DNA of 10,631 bases from Flavobacteriaceae bacterium UBA4166 (lineage in GTDB: Bacteria; Bacteroidota; Bacteroidia; Flavobacteriales; Flavobacteriaceae): contig DFVG01000050.1 in NCBI GenBank assembly GCA_002379985.1, forward strand, positions 704 to 11,334. Direction: 5' to 3'. Every line of letters starts with the position of its first letter. Positions within the stretch are counted from its first letter, which is position 1. Under the pieces are notes generated by a model. It did not search any database. It was not told the origin of the DNA and was given only the letters and a program-made list of their open reading frames with translations. This document shows, one piece after another, positions 1-6,496 of this stretch. The position numbers were made by a program, and so were the translations under genes.

Positions 1-360
1 TCTATTTTATATTCGCTTTGCGGAAGTAATTCGGCGTTGAATACCGAAGGGAAGATCTTGTTCATTGAAGACTTGGATGAATACCTGTATCACATCGATC
101 GGATGATGCAAAACCTGAAGCGAAATAAGATGTTTGAAGGAATTCAGGCCTTGTTGGTAGGCGGAATGACTAAAATGCATGACAATCGCGTTCCCTTTGG
201 CAAAACGGCTAAGGAGATCGTACTCGATACCGTTTCAGAATATAATATTCCTGTGGTCTTCGATGTGCCTGCCGGACATGTAGATGATAATCGCGCGTTG
301 ATCTTAGGTAGACAAGCAAACCTTACGGTGACCCCATCTTTGGTGACTATTCAATTTTAA
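1..360 (+). CDS. LD-carboxypeptidase (peptidase S66 family), C-terminal part, 5' end outside window
   Basis: Frame 1 is open from the first base and ends at TAA 358-360, giving the last 119 residues of a protein whose start lies upstream. The text resembles the C-terminal half of S66 LD-carboxypeptidases, cytoplasmic serine peptidases that remove the terminal D-Ala from tetrapeptide stems of recycled murein. Two parts of the family's Ser-Glu-His triad can be placed by motif: the Glu in FIEDLDE (bases about 64-84) and the His in VPAGHVDDN (about 265-291). The nucleophile Ser would be in the missing N-terminal part. An internal TTG at 37 is not the start, because the conserved stretch SILYSLCGSNS lies before it. 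The yraN-family gene follows after 30 bases on the same strand, so cotranscription is likely. Family assignment is confident; the exact substrate is inferred from the family. Confidence 0.88.
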   Translation, partial: SILYSLCGSNSALNTEGKILFIEDLDEYLYHIDRMMQNLKRNKMFEGIQALLVGGMTKMHDNRVPFGKTAKEIVLDTVSEYNIPVVFDVPAGHVDDNRALILGRQANLTVTPSLVTIQF

Positions 361-390
361 GAAACCAAGAGCGACTCCCCGCTTTTGAAT

Positions 391-750
391 ATGGCATATC
401 ACAATGAATTAGGCCGTTGGGGCGAATCCGCCGCCGTAACGTATCTTGAAGACCAGGGTTATCATATTCTTGCTCGAAATTTCAGTTTCCAAAAAGCCGA
501 GATCGATATTATTGCAAGCATAGAGAAGACTTTGGTAATTGTAGAGGTAAAAACCCGAAATAGCGCTTTCTTCGGAAATCCACAAGAATTCGTTACCTCT
601 TCAAAGATCAAATTATTGGTAAAAGCTGCGAACGAATACGTGATCTCAAATCAGCTTAACGTAGACGTTCGCTTTGACATTATTGCGATCATTAAAAACA
701 AGCAACAAGAGGAGCTTACGCATTATCAAGATGCGTTTTATCATTTTTAA
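391..750 (+). CDS. YraN/UPF0102 family nuclease-like protein
   Basis: This 119-residue protein has the size and the full motif order of the UPF0102/YraN family, a restriction-endonuclease-like fold related to Holliday-junction resolvases. Visible elements are N5-E-L-G8 with G11-E12 near the N-terminus, E37-I-D39, and E52-V-K54, which together form the PD-(D/E)xK-like site. A conserved segment (FGNPQEFVT, then KIKLLVKAANEYV) follows. The true role is unsettled in most bacteria; a DNA-processing or repair role is only inferred from the fold. I chose ATG 391 over TTG 385 because MAYHNELG matches the usual family N-terminus. No convincing Shine-Dalgarno is seen. The gene lies 30 bases after the LD-carboxypeptidase and converges with the hydrolase gene, with only 2 bases between the stops. 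Confidence 0.9.
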   Translation: MAYHNELGRWGESAAVTYLEDQGYHILARNFSFQKAEIDIIASIEKTLVIVEVKTRNSAFFGNPQEFVTSSKIKLLVKAANEYVISNQLNVDVRFDIIAIIKNKQQEELTHYQDAFYHF

Positions 751-752
751 AG

Positions 753-1910
753 TTATTTCCTAACGTCCTTCTCCCAAGCGGTAAACGACCAGAATCCGTT
801 TTCCGAAAGGGACAAGGTCTTTTTCTCAGTATTGGCATCCCTTCCAAACGTTAGGATGACGCCTTGATTGGGTATAAAGAATGTATCAGTCTCAGAAGGG
901 ATCAAAACAGTCTCAAACCCGTCCGGGAAACGAGCCGTCAATCCGACTTCTTGGTACGTGACGGTAATACTTCCAAAATACCAATTGGCATAGGTCCCTT
1001 CAAATTTCTGTTGCGCTTCTTTTGATAAGGAAGCCGGTGAAGGCTCTTGAAAATTAGTTGTTTCTTGAGATTTATGGATGGCGTCCAAATCGCTAAAACT
1101 ATAGGACTGTTGCCCTTTTAGTAACAGCGCTTTTATGGTGATTGTCACAATATTTCCCGGGTCGTGTTTTGAAAAGAACCAAAGTTCCCCTGTAGTGAGG
1201 TTTTGAATGTTAGAATACATCGTTGCGCCATTCTTTTGAGCTGTTTTCTGTAAGATTTCTTCCATGGTTTCAAAGCCGACTTCTTCTTGTTCAAGCATTG
1301 TCTGTGCAATAGGATATCGCCAGCATGATGTGCCGTCTTCTTTTCCGCAGAGATCAAAATTAGTGGATACCAAGGGCTGTCCTTGGAGTGCTCTTTCAAT
1401 GCCAGACGGACTTATCATAGCAAAATTTCCTTCAGCATCGGCTACATGCATCTGCGCGCCGGTAAAGCCATTTTCAAACCAATAGGTTTCAAAAAATGCA
1501 ATGACTTCCTCCACCGAATCCATAGTTCCTAAAATGTGCGTTAGAATGGCATTGTCTCCTTTCGGAAAGGATTTTTTAGAACTCACTTCCGAAGTATTAA
1601 CAGCATCAATAGCATTAAAATCAAACGTCAAACCCGCTTCATTAGTCCCGCCTTGAATACTGCCCGTTTGTCCAAATCTTGATGAAAAATAGGTGAGCGT
1701 ATAATAACCATACTTGTTTTGTGAAGTCTTTGGATATACATTTATGAAATTCGCCACACCAAAGGGGCCATCTTCATTATTGGCATTCCATACCTGTCCG
1801 TTTTTGGCAATGGCACTCACAATAGTGCAGGCAAACGTCTTGGGGATTATTAATATACAAAAAGTAAGCACAAGGCAAAACGGCGTTGCGCCATGGATCA
1901 GTGGTTTCAT
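753..1910 (-). CDS. Secreted Ntn-type linear amide C-N hydrolase (choloylglycine hydrolase-like)
   Basis: This 385-residue protein starts at ATG 1910. Residues 1-27 form a signal peptide (K2, hydrophobic core about 11-22, then KTFA) directly before Cys28. The CTIVS that follows fits the N-terminal nucleophile Cys of choloylglycine hydrolase/penicillin acylase-type Ntn hydrolases, which cleave linear amide bonds. Signal-peptidase cleavage at A27/C28 would expose the nucleophile. Other family-like elements are N44-N-E-D47, G87-G-T-N-E-A-G93 with N99, and S182-T-N184. The position corresponding to the bile-salt hydrolase Arg (16 residues after Cys) is N44, so a bile-salt substrate is not implied. 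Residues about 295-385 look like a separate beta-rich domain, F-E-G-T-Y onwards, faintly similar to DUF3471. The gene lies 29 bases downstream of the XRE-membrane gene on the same strand, suggesting an operon. The substrate is unknown: N-acyl amino acids, acyl-homoserine lactones or other amides are possible. Confidence 0.72.
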   Translation of the reverse strand: MKPLIHGATPFCLVLTFCILIIPKTFACTIVSAIAKNGQVWNANNEDGPFGVANFINVYPKTSQNKYGYYTLTYFSSRFGQTGSIQGGTNEAGLTFDFNAIDAVNTSEVSSKKSFPKGDNAILTHILGTMDSVEEVIAFFETYWFENGFTGAQMHVADAEGNFAMISPSGIERALQGQPLVSTNFDLCGKEDGTSCWRYPIAQTMLEQEEVGFETMEEILQKTAQKNGATMYSNIQNLTTGELWFFSKHDPGNIVTITIKALLLKGQQSYSFSDLDAIHKSQETTNFQEPSPASLSKEAQQKFEGTYANWYFGSITVTYQEVGLTARFPDGFETVLIPSETDTFFIPNQGVILTFGRDANTEKKTLSLSENGFWSFTAWEKDVRK

Positions 1911-1939
1911 AATAGTTGATTTTAGATAGTGAATAGTAC

Positions 1940-2764
1940 TTAAGGATTCAGCTTTTGCTGAACCAATTCTGCTACTTTATAAAGTAAGATGATCTCTAGT
2001 ATGATCGTAGGGATCAACAAAACAGCACCCACAATTGCGGTAACTATTAAGGCAAAGCAAGCATAGGTAATAATTTCAATAACTCCGGTAAGTGTGGCCG
2101 TGGTGCCGAGTGTTTTTTGGAAGCGCAAAACAGCAATTCCCATAAGTATACCTACAATTCCAAGGGAAATCGATTCGATCATAAGAATCGCTTCATGGTT
2201 TAGGGCTGAAATATAAAGAGAGGCGATGTCTAACCCATAATACGCAATCTGGAAGGCCAGAAGTATAAAAACTACAATCTTCAAAAGATAATTTTGTAGC
2301 AAGTTTCCGGTCAAAATAAACCCTCGAAGAAATAGCACAATGGAAGCTAATACCGCGACTTTTAGAATAATATAGAGATAGGTTGGAAAAAGAGTACTAT
2401 CGCCAACCAGTCTGGCGGCATCTGCCGGGAATTCTGCAAATCCCAGAATAAAATAAACAATACCCGAGATCCAAGCAATTTTCAAGTGTTTGGTCAAAAA
2501 GGTAGCGTGCTTGTCATCCTCAATTTTGAGGAAGAACGCTTTTTTGAGTCCGCTTTCCATCTTACTTTCCGCAAAACTTTCGTAATCTTCTCCTAAGACG
2601 GATAAAATAGTTTTTACGGTATAGGATCGCGGCGTTACTTCTCCTGCTTCTATCCGCTGGATCGTGCGTACACTAATGTTGCATTCGGCGACCAATTCTT
2701 CCTGTGTGAACCCTTTTTCTTGTCTGAGTGCTAAAATTCGTTGTCCAAGTGTAGGCTGTTGCAT
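1940..2764 (-). CDS. XRE-family HTH regulator with C-terminal multi-pass membrane domain
   Basis: I place the start at ATG 2764, giving 274 residues. An in-frame ATG at 2845 would add 27 residues of unconserved look, and a promoter-like sequence lies between the two. Residues about 5-60 are a Cro/C1-type helix-turn-helix (GQRILALRQEKGFTQEELV, then the recognition region SVRTIQRIEAG at 31-41). A charged linker follows. Hydrophobic segments then lie at about 93-113, 127-150, 157-180, 191-213 and 226-262, the last long enough for two helices. The protein is therefore probably a membrane-anchored DNA-binding regulator; its ligand is not known. HTH plus short membrane-domain proteins are common in Flavobacteriia and most lack an assigned role. 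The secreted amide hydrolase follows by 29 bases, so it may be a target or a partner. A perfect 11-bp tandem repeat upstream is a possible operator. Confidence 0.75.
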   Translation of the reverse strand: MQQPTLGQRILALRQEKGFTQEELVAECNISVRTIQRIEAGEVTPRSYTVKTILSVLGEDYESFAESKMESGLKKAFFLKIEDDKHATFLTKHLKIAWISGIVYFILGFAEFPADAARLVGDSTLFPTYLYIILKVAVLASIVLFLRGFILTGNLLQNYLLKIVVFILLAFQIAYYGLDIASLYISALNHEAILMIESISLGIVGILMGIAVLRFQKTLGTTATLTGVIEIITYACFALIVTAIVGAVLLIPTIILEIILLYKVAELVQQKLNP

Positions 2765-2787
2765 GGCGATGTTTCTATGATTTGATG

Positions 2788-2818
2788 CAATGTTATGACC
2801 GCTCATCTTTTTTGACAA
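2788..2818 (-). promoter_or_regulatory. Candidate Bacteroidota promoter for the XRE-membrane gene
   Basis: On the - strand, TTG at 2818-2816 is followed after 20 bases by TAACATTG at 2795-2788, which matches TAnnTTTG with one mismatch. Transcription would begin near 2780, about 16 bases before ATG 2764. This arrangement would exclude the longer ORF starting at 2845. It is a single near-match in AT-rich DNA, so the call is tentative. Confidence 0.35.
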
Positions 2819-2837
2819 TAATTTGGACTGTTTTTCA

Positions 2838-2859
2838 CCCGACATTTCCCCGACATTTC
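2838..2859. repeat. Perfect 11-bp tandem direct repeat, possible operator
   Basis: The unit CCCGACATTTC occurs twice, head to tail and without a mismatch, at 2838-2848 and 2849-2859 (GAAATGTCGGG on the - strand). It lies about 20 bases upstream of the candidate -33 element of the XRE-membrane gene. An 11-bp spacing puts both copies on nearly the same face of the helix, which suits two adjacent protein subunits. The regulatory role is inferred. The upstream alternative start at 2845 lies inside the first copy. Confidence 0.5.
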
Positions 2860-3019
2860 AATAATGACAAGGGGTTACAGGAATATTGATTATGAAGTGG
2901 TTTTGCCGTTTTCTTTTTTTCTGAATAAAAAAACCATCTCGTATTGTATAAAAATAAGGAAGAATTTGACTGTTACCAATCCTCTTGGAATTGAAATGCC
3001 GTTTCGCTTTTGTTTACGA
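2860..3019. other. Intergenic region between mfd 3' end and the XRE-membrane gene
   Basis: With the repeat and promoter above, this completes the 255-base gap 2765-3019 between two - strand genes. It is AT-rich. It holds T7 (2914-2920), a six-base loop and A7 (2927-2933), and an alternative GGTTTT (2899-2904)/AAAACC (2930-2935) pairing. This could be a weak terminator after mfd, but the stem has almost no GC pairs. A 61-codon + strand reading frame crossing it has no recognisable protein features, so I do not call it a gene. Confidence 0.4.
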
Positions 3020-6000
3020 TCACGATTCTTTAGGAAGGATTGCTCTTAGCTGTTTCAAGATCGCACCCACACTTTTTGCATTTTCAAACCGAAGCAGCAA
3101 TCGTAATCCGTTTCTGGTTTGTTTTTCTTTAAGTTGAAGTTGTCGCGGATGCTGCTGCACGTATTGAAGTAATTTTCCAAAAGTAGTGCCCTGATAGAAA
3201 TCGCTTTGCTGATCGCTAATAAAGTAACCAATAAATTTTCCTCGCTTCATTACTACACGCTCCAATCCCATTTCAATAGCCAACCATTTTATGCGCAAAC
3301 TATCCAATAGGTCTTCAACTTCTTTCGGAAGCTCCCCAAAACGGTCTCTCAATTCTTTGTGAAAGCTTTGAAGCGCGGCCTCATCCTTTAATTCATTCAG
3401 TTTGGTGTATAGGTTCATTCGCTCTGTGATGTTATTCACATAGTCATCAGGAAAAAGCAATTCAAAGTCGGTGTCAATCGTTACTTCTTTGATAAATTTT
3501 CGATCCTTGAAGTGCTTATCAGCTTCGGAATACAGGTCTTTGAATTCCTTCTCTTTCAGTTCATCGATGGCTTCCGCAAGGATTTTCTGATACGTTTCAA
3601 ATCCAATTTCATTAATAAATCCGCTTTGTTCGCCTCCAAGCAGATCTCCCGCACCTCGAATTTCAAGATCTTTCATGGCAATATTGAATCCGCTGCCTAA
3701 CTCAGAGAATTGTTCCAGTGCTGTGATGCGTTTTCTCGCTTCTTCGGTCATGGCAGAATACGGCGGAGTGATGAAATAACAAAACGCCTTTTTATTACTT
3801 CTACCTACACGACCACGCATTTGATGCAAGTCTGAAAGGCCAAAATTATTGGCATTGTTAATAAAGATGGTATTGGCGTTCGGAACATCGAGTCCGCTTT
3901 CAATAATGGTCGTAGACACCAATACATCAAACTCGTTGTTCATAAAGCGCAGCATCAACTGTTCCAGCTTCTTGCCTTCCATTTGTCCGTGACCAATCCC
4001 TATTTTTGCATCGGGGACTAGCCGTTGGATCATGCCCGCCACCTCTTTGATATTCTCGATGCGATTGTGAACGAAAAATATTTGTCCGCCTCTGGAGATC
4101 TCATATTGAACGGCATCGCGTATGGTTTCTTCGGAAAAGCGGATCACGTGTGTTACAACCGGATACCGATTGGGAGGAGGCGTGGTGATCACCGAAAGAT
4201 CCCGAGCCGCCATCAGGCTAAACTGAAGCGTACGTGGAATGGGTGTTGCTGTAAGCGTTAGGGTGTCTACATTCTCCTTGATGGTTTTAAGCTTGTCCTT
4301 TACGGCAACTCCAAACTTTTGTTCTTCATCTATGATCAATAGGCCAAGGTCCTTAAATGTAACGTTCTTGCCCACCAATTGATGGGTTCCGATCACGATG
4401 TCGAGCGATCCACTTTGCAAGCCTTCCAACACATTTTTTCGTTCTTTCGCTGTGCGGAAACGATTAAGGTAATCGACGGTTACCGGCATATCGGCCAGAC
4501 GTTCACTAAAGGTTTTGAAATGTTGAAACGCTAAGATGGTGGTAGGAACCAATACGGCGACCTGTTTTCCGTTATCGACGGCTTTAAACGCCGCACGAAT
4601 AGCGACCTCGGTCTTTCCGAAGCCTACATCCCCACAAACGAGTCGGTCCATCGGTTGCTCACTTTCCATATCCCGCTTCACATCTTCTGTGGCAGTTACC
4701 TGATCGGGGGTGTCTTCATAGATAAAAGACGACTCTAACTCATGCTGTAAATAGGAGTCTGGATTGTATTGAAATCCTTTCTGTAGACGCCGTTTGGCAT
4801 AAAGTTCAATAAGATTGAAGGCGATTTCTTTGACGCGCTTTTTGGTCTTTTGCTTGAGTTTTTTCCAGGCGGCACTCCCTAATTTGTAAATTTTGGGGGC
4901 GACTCCATCTTTGCCATTGTACTTAGAAATCTTATGCAGCGAATGAATGCTGAGGTACAAAATGTCACGCTCACCGTAGATAAGTTTTATAGCTTCTTGC
5001 ATATTCCCTTCCACCTCAATTTTCTGAAGTCCGCCAAACTTCCCGATCCCGTGATCAATGTGCGTAACGTAATCACCAACCTCCAAATTGGTGAGTTCTT
5101 TCAGCGTGATGGCCTGTTTTTTTGCGTAACCGTTCTTTAGTTGGAATTTGTGATAGCGTTCAAAGATCTGATGATCGGTATAACACACCCATTTCTGATC
5201 TGTATCAATAAAACCGCGATACAACGGAAATACCACCGTTTCATACTGCGTAACTTGCTGCTCAACATCATCAAAAATATCGTGGAACCGATTGGCTTGC
5301 GATTCGCTACTGCAAAAAATATAGTTGGTGTAGCCTTCGGCAGCCTTTTCGTTGAGGTTTTCAATAAGGAGTTGAAATTGTTTATTGAAAGCAGGCTGTG
5401 GTTGCGTATGGAAAGCGATGCTGTTTTTGATGGCTTGGGTTTCCAAATGCACGGTACAAAAGCCGGCGAGTTGTTCTTTTAAGACCTGGGCGGTGCAAAA
5501 TAGCTCTGACGGCTCACTCTGTTTTACTTCTCCTTGCAACGCTTGAAAGGCGGTTGTCGCCTTTTTGAATAAGTTGTCAATACTACTGCTTAGAAGTTCT
5601 TCGTTTTTAATAAAAACGATCGTTTTGGAAGCGATATACTTGAAAAAACTCTCACGTTTCTCCTCCATCTGCTTGTTTTCAACGTTCGGCATGATGGAAA
5701 TCCGTTTCAGCGGTTCTAGGGAAAGTTGGGTTTCCAAATCGAAGGTGCGAATACTTTCTACTTCATCACCAAAGAACTCAATGCGATAAGGTTCATCGTT
5801 GCTAAAACTGAACACATCTAAAATTCCTCCTCGCACCGAAAACTCACCCGGTTCTGTAACAAAATCGGTACGCTTAAATTGGTATTCAAACATCACCTCA
5901 TTCACAAAATCGATAGAAACTTCTTCTCCAACCTTCATTTTTAAGGTGTGGCGTTCCAGTTCCTTGCGCGTCACTACTTTCTCGAATAAAGCTTCCGGAT

Positions 6001-6370
6001 AGGTGACGATAAAGGCAGGCTTTTTACGTGAATTAATTCGATTGAGCACCTCACTTCGCAGCAGTACATTCGCATTGTCGGTTTCTTCGATCTGATACGG
6101 CCTGCGGTAACTTCCGGGAAAGAATAGTACGTCTTGTTCGTTCAGTAAATGCTCCAGATCGTTCAAGTAATACGCGGCTTCCTCTTTATCATTCAAGATC
6201 AATAAAAAGGGAGCATCGGTTTGTGTAAAGGTTTCCGACAACACAATGGATAGGGAAGATCCTACCAACCCGCTTAAGGTTGTCCTTGGTTGCGATTGGG
6301 CAATAGCATTCCGCAGCAACTCTAATTGAGGCGCCCTTGAGAATAGCGAAGACACAAACGTTTTGCTCAC
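3020..6370 (-). CDS. mfd: Transcription-repair coupling factor Mfd
   Basis: With GTG 6370 as start the product is 1116 residues, normal for flavobacterial Mfd. Mfd is a cytoplasmic DNA translocase that removes RNA polymerase stalled at lesions and recruits UvrA for nucleotide excision repair. The N-terminal UvrB-like part includes FFPGSYRRPYQIEETDNANV (about 83-102), with no Walker A there, as expected. The CarD-like polymerase-interacting domain is at about 423-490 (GDYVTHIDHGIGKF). Helicase motifs are Walker A GDVGFGKTE (580-588), DEEQ (681-684), TATPIPRTL (707-715) and QMRGRVGR (850-857). The translocation-motif region and C-terminal TRCF domain follow. All key residues are present and the frame is unbroken. 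A TTG at 6391 is also in frame, but the family usually begins M-S-K, matching GTG-AGC-AAA at 6370, and a consensus -7 element occupies 6384-6377. It is divergent from the flavoprotein gene at 6497. Confidence 0.97.
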   Translation of the reverse strand: MSKTFVSSLFSRAPQLELLRNAIAQSQPRTTLSGLVGSSLSIVLSETFTQTDAPFLLILNDKEEAAYYLNDLEHLLNEQDVLFFPGSYRRPYQIEETDNANVLLRSEVLNRINSRKKPAFIVTYPEALFEKVVTRKELERHTLKMKVGEEVSIDFVNEVMFEYQFKRTDFVTEPGEFSVRGGILDVFSFSNDEPYRIEFFGDEVESIRTFDLETQLSLEPLKRISIMPNVENKQMEEKRESFFKYIASKTIVFIKNEELLSSSIDNLFKKATTAFQALQGEVKQSEPSELFCTAQVLKEQLAGFCTVHLETQAIKNSIAFHTQPQPAFNKQFQLLIENLNEKAAEGYTNYIFCSSESQANRFHDIFDDVEQQVTQYETVVFPLYRGFIDTDQKWVCYTDHQIFERYHKFQLKNGYAKKQAITLKELTNLEVGDYVTHIDHGIGKFGGLQKIEVEGNMQEAIKLIYGERDILYLSIHSLHKISKYNGKDGVAPKIYKLGSAAWKKLKQKTKKRVKEIAFNLIELYAKRRLQKGFQYNPDSYLQHELESSFIYEDTPDQVTATEDVKRDMESEQPMDRLVCGDVGFGKTEVAIRAAFKAVDNGKQVAVLVPTTILAFQHFKTFSERLADMPVTVDYLNRFRTAKERKNVLEGLQSGSLDIVIGTHQLVGKNVTFKDLGLLIIDEEQKFGVAVKDKLKTIKENVDTLTLTATPIPRTLQFSLMAARDLSVITTPPPNRYPVVTHVIRFSEETIRDAVQYEISRGGQIFFVHNRIENIKEVAGMIQRLVPDAKIGIGHGQMEGKKLEQLMLRFMNNEFDVLVSTTIIESGLDVPNANTIFINNANNFGLSDLHQMRGRVGRSNKKAFCYFITPPYSAMTEEARKRITALEQFSELGSGFNIAMKDLEIRGAGDLLGGEQSGFINEIGFETYQKILAEAIDELKEKEFKDLYSEADKHFKDRKFIKEVTIDTDFELLFPDDYVNNITERMNLYTKLNELKDEAALQSFHKELRDRFGELPKEVEDLLDSLRIKWLAIEMGLERVVMKRGKFIGYFISDQQSDFYQGTTFGKLLQYVQQHPRQLQLKEKQTRNGLRLLLRFENAKSVGAILKQLRAILPKES

Positions 6371-6376
6371 GGATTG

Positions 6377-6405
6377 CAAATATAAAACCAATCTTTCGTT
6401 GCCAA
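6377..6405 (-). promoter_or_regulatory. Bacteroidota-type promoter for mfd, near-leaderless
   Basis: On the - strand TATATTTG at 6384-6377 is an exact match to TAnnTTTG. A TTG lies 18 bases upstream (6405-6403); a TTTG with 21-base spacing (6409-6406) is an alternative. The predicted transcription start falls within a few bases of GTG 6370, so the mRNA would have almost no 5' leader. The short palindrome GTTGCCAAC (6398-6406) overlaps the -33 region. Confidence 0.5.
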
Positions 6406-6496
6406 CAAACGGTTTTAAACTTTATCATTTTCGTAACATACTAATAGTTCTTACTTCGGTACTTTAGAAAGAACAACCATTAATAAGAGTATAGCC

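Noticed and set aside
385..390. TTG start for the yraN-family gene
   Set aside because: ATG 391 two codons later gives the normal family N-terminus.
734..766. Possible terminator hairpin at the yraN-hydrolase junction (CGTT/AACG)
   Set aside because: It has only four base pairs with a long loop and no U-tract in the right place.
2765..2845. Longer N-terminus (start at 2845) for the XRE protein
   Set aside because: The extra 27 residues look unconserved, and the segment contains a candidate promoter. It is not fully excluded.
2864..3049. 61-codon + strand reading frame between the XRE gene and mfd
   Set aside because: It has no recognisable motif and runs into the antisense of the mfd 3' end. 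It is more likely chance.
5141..5482. 113-codon + strand frame inside mfd
   Set aside because: It is fully antisense to conserved mfd coding sequence and has no family resemblance.
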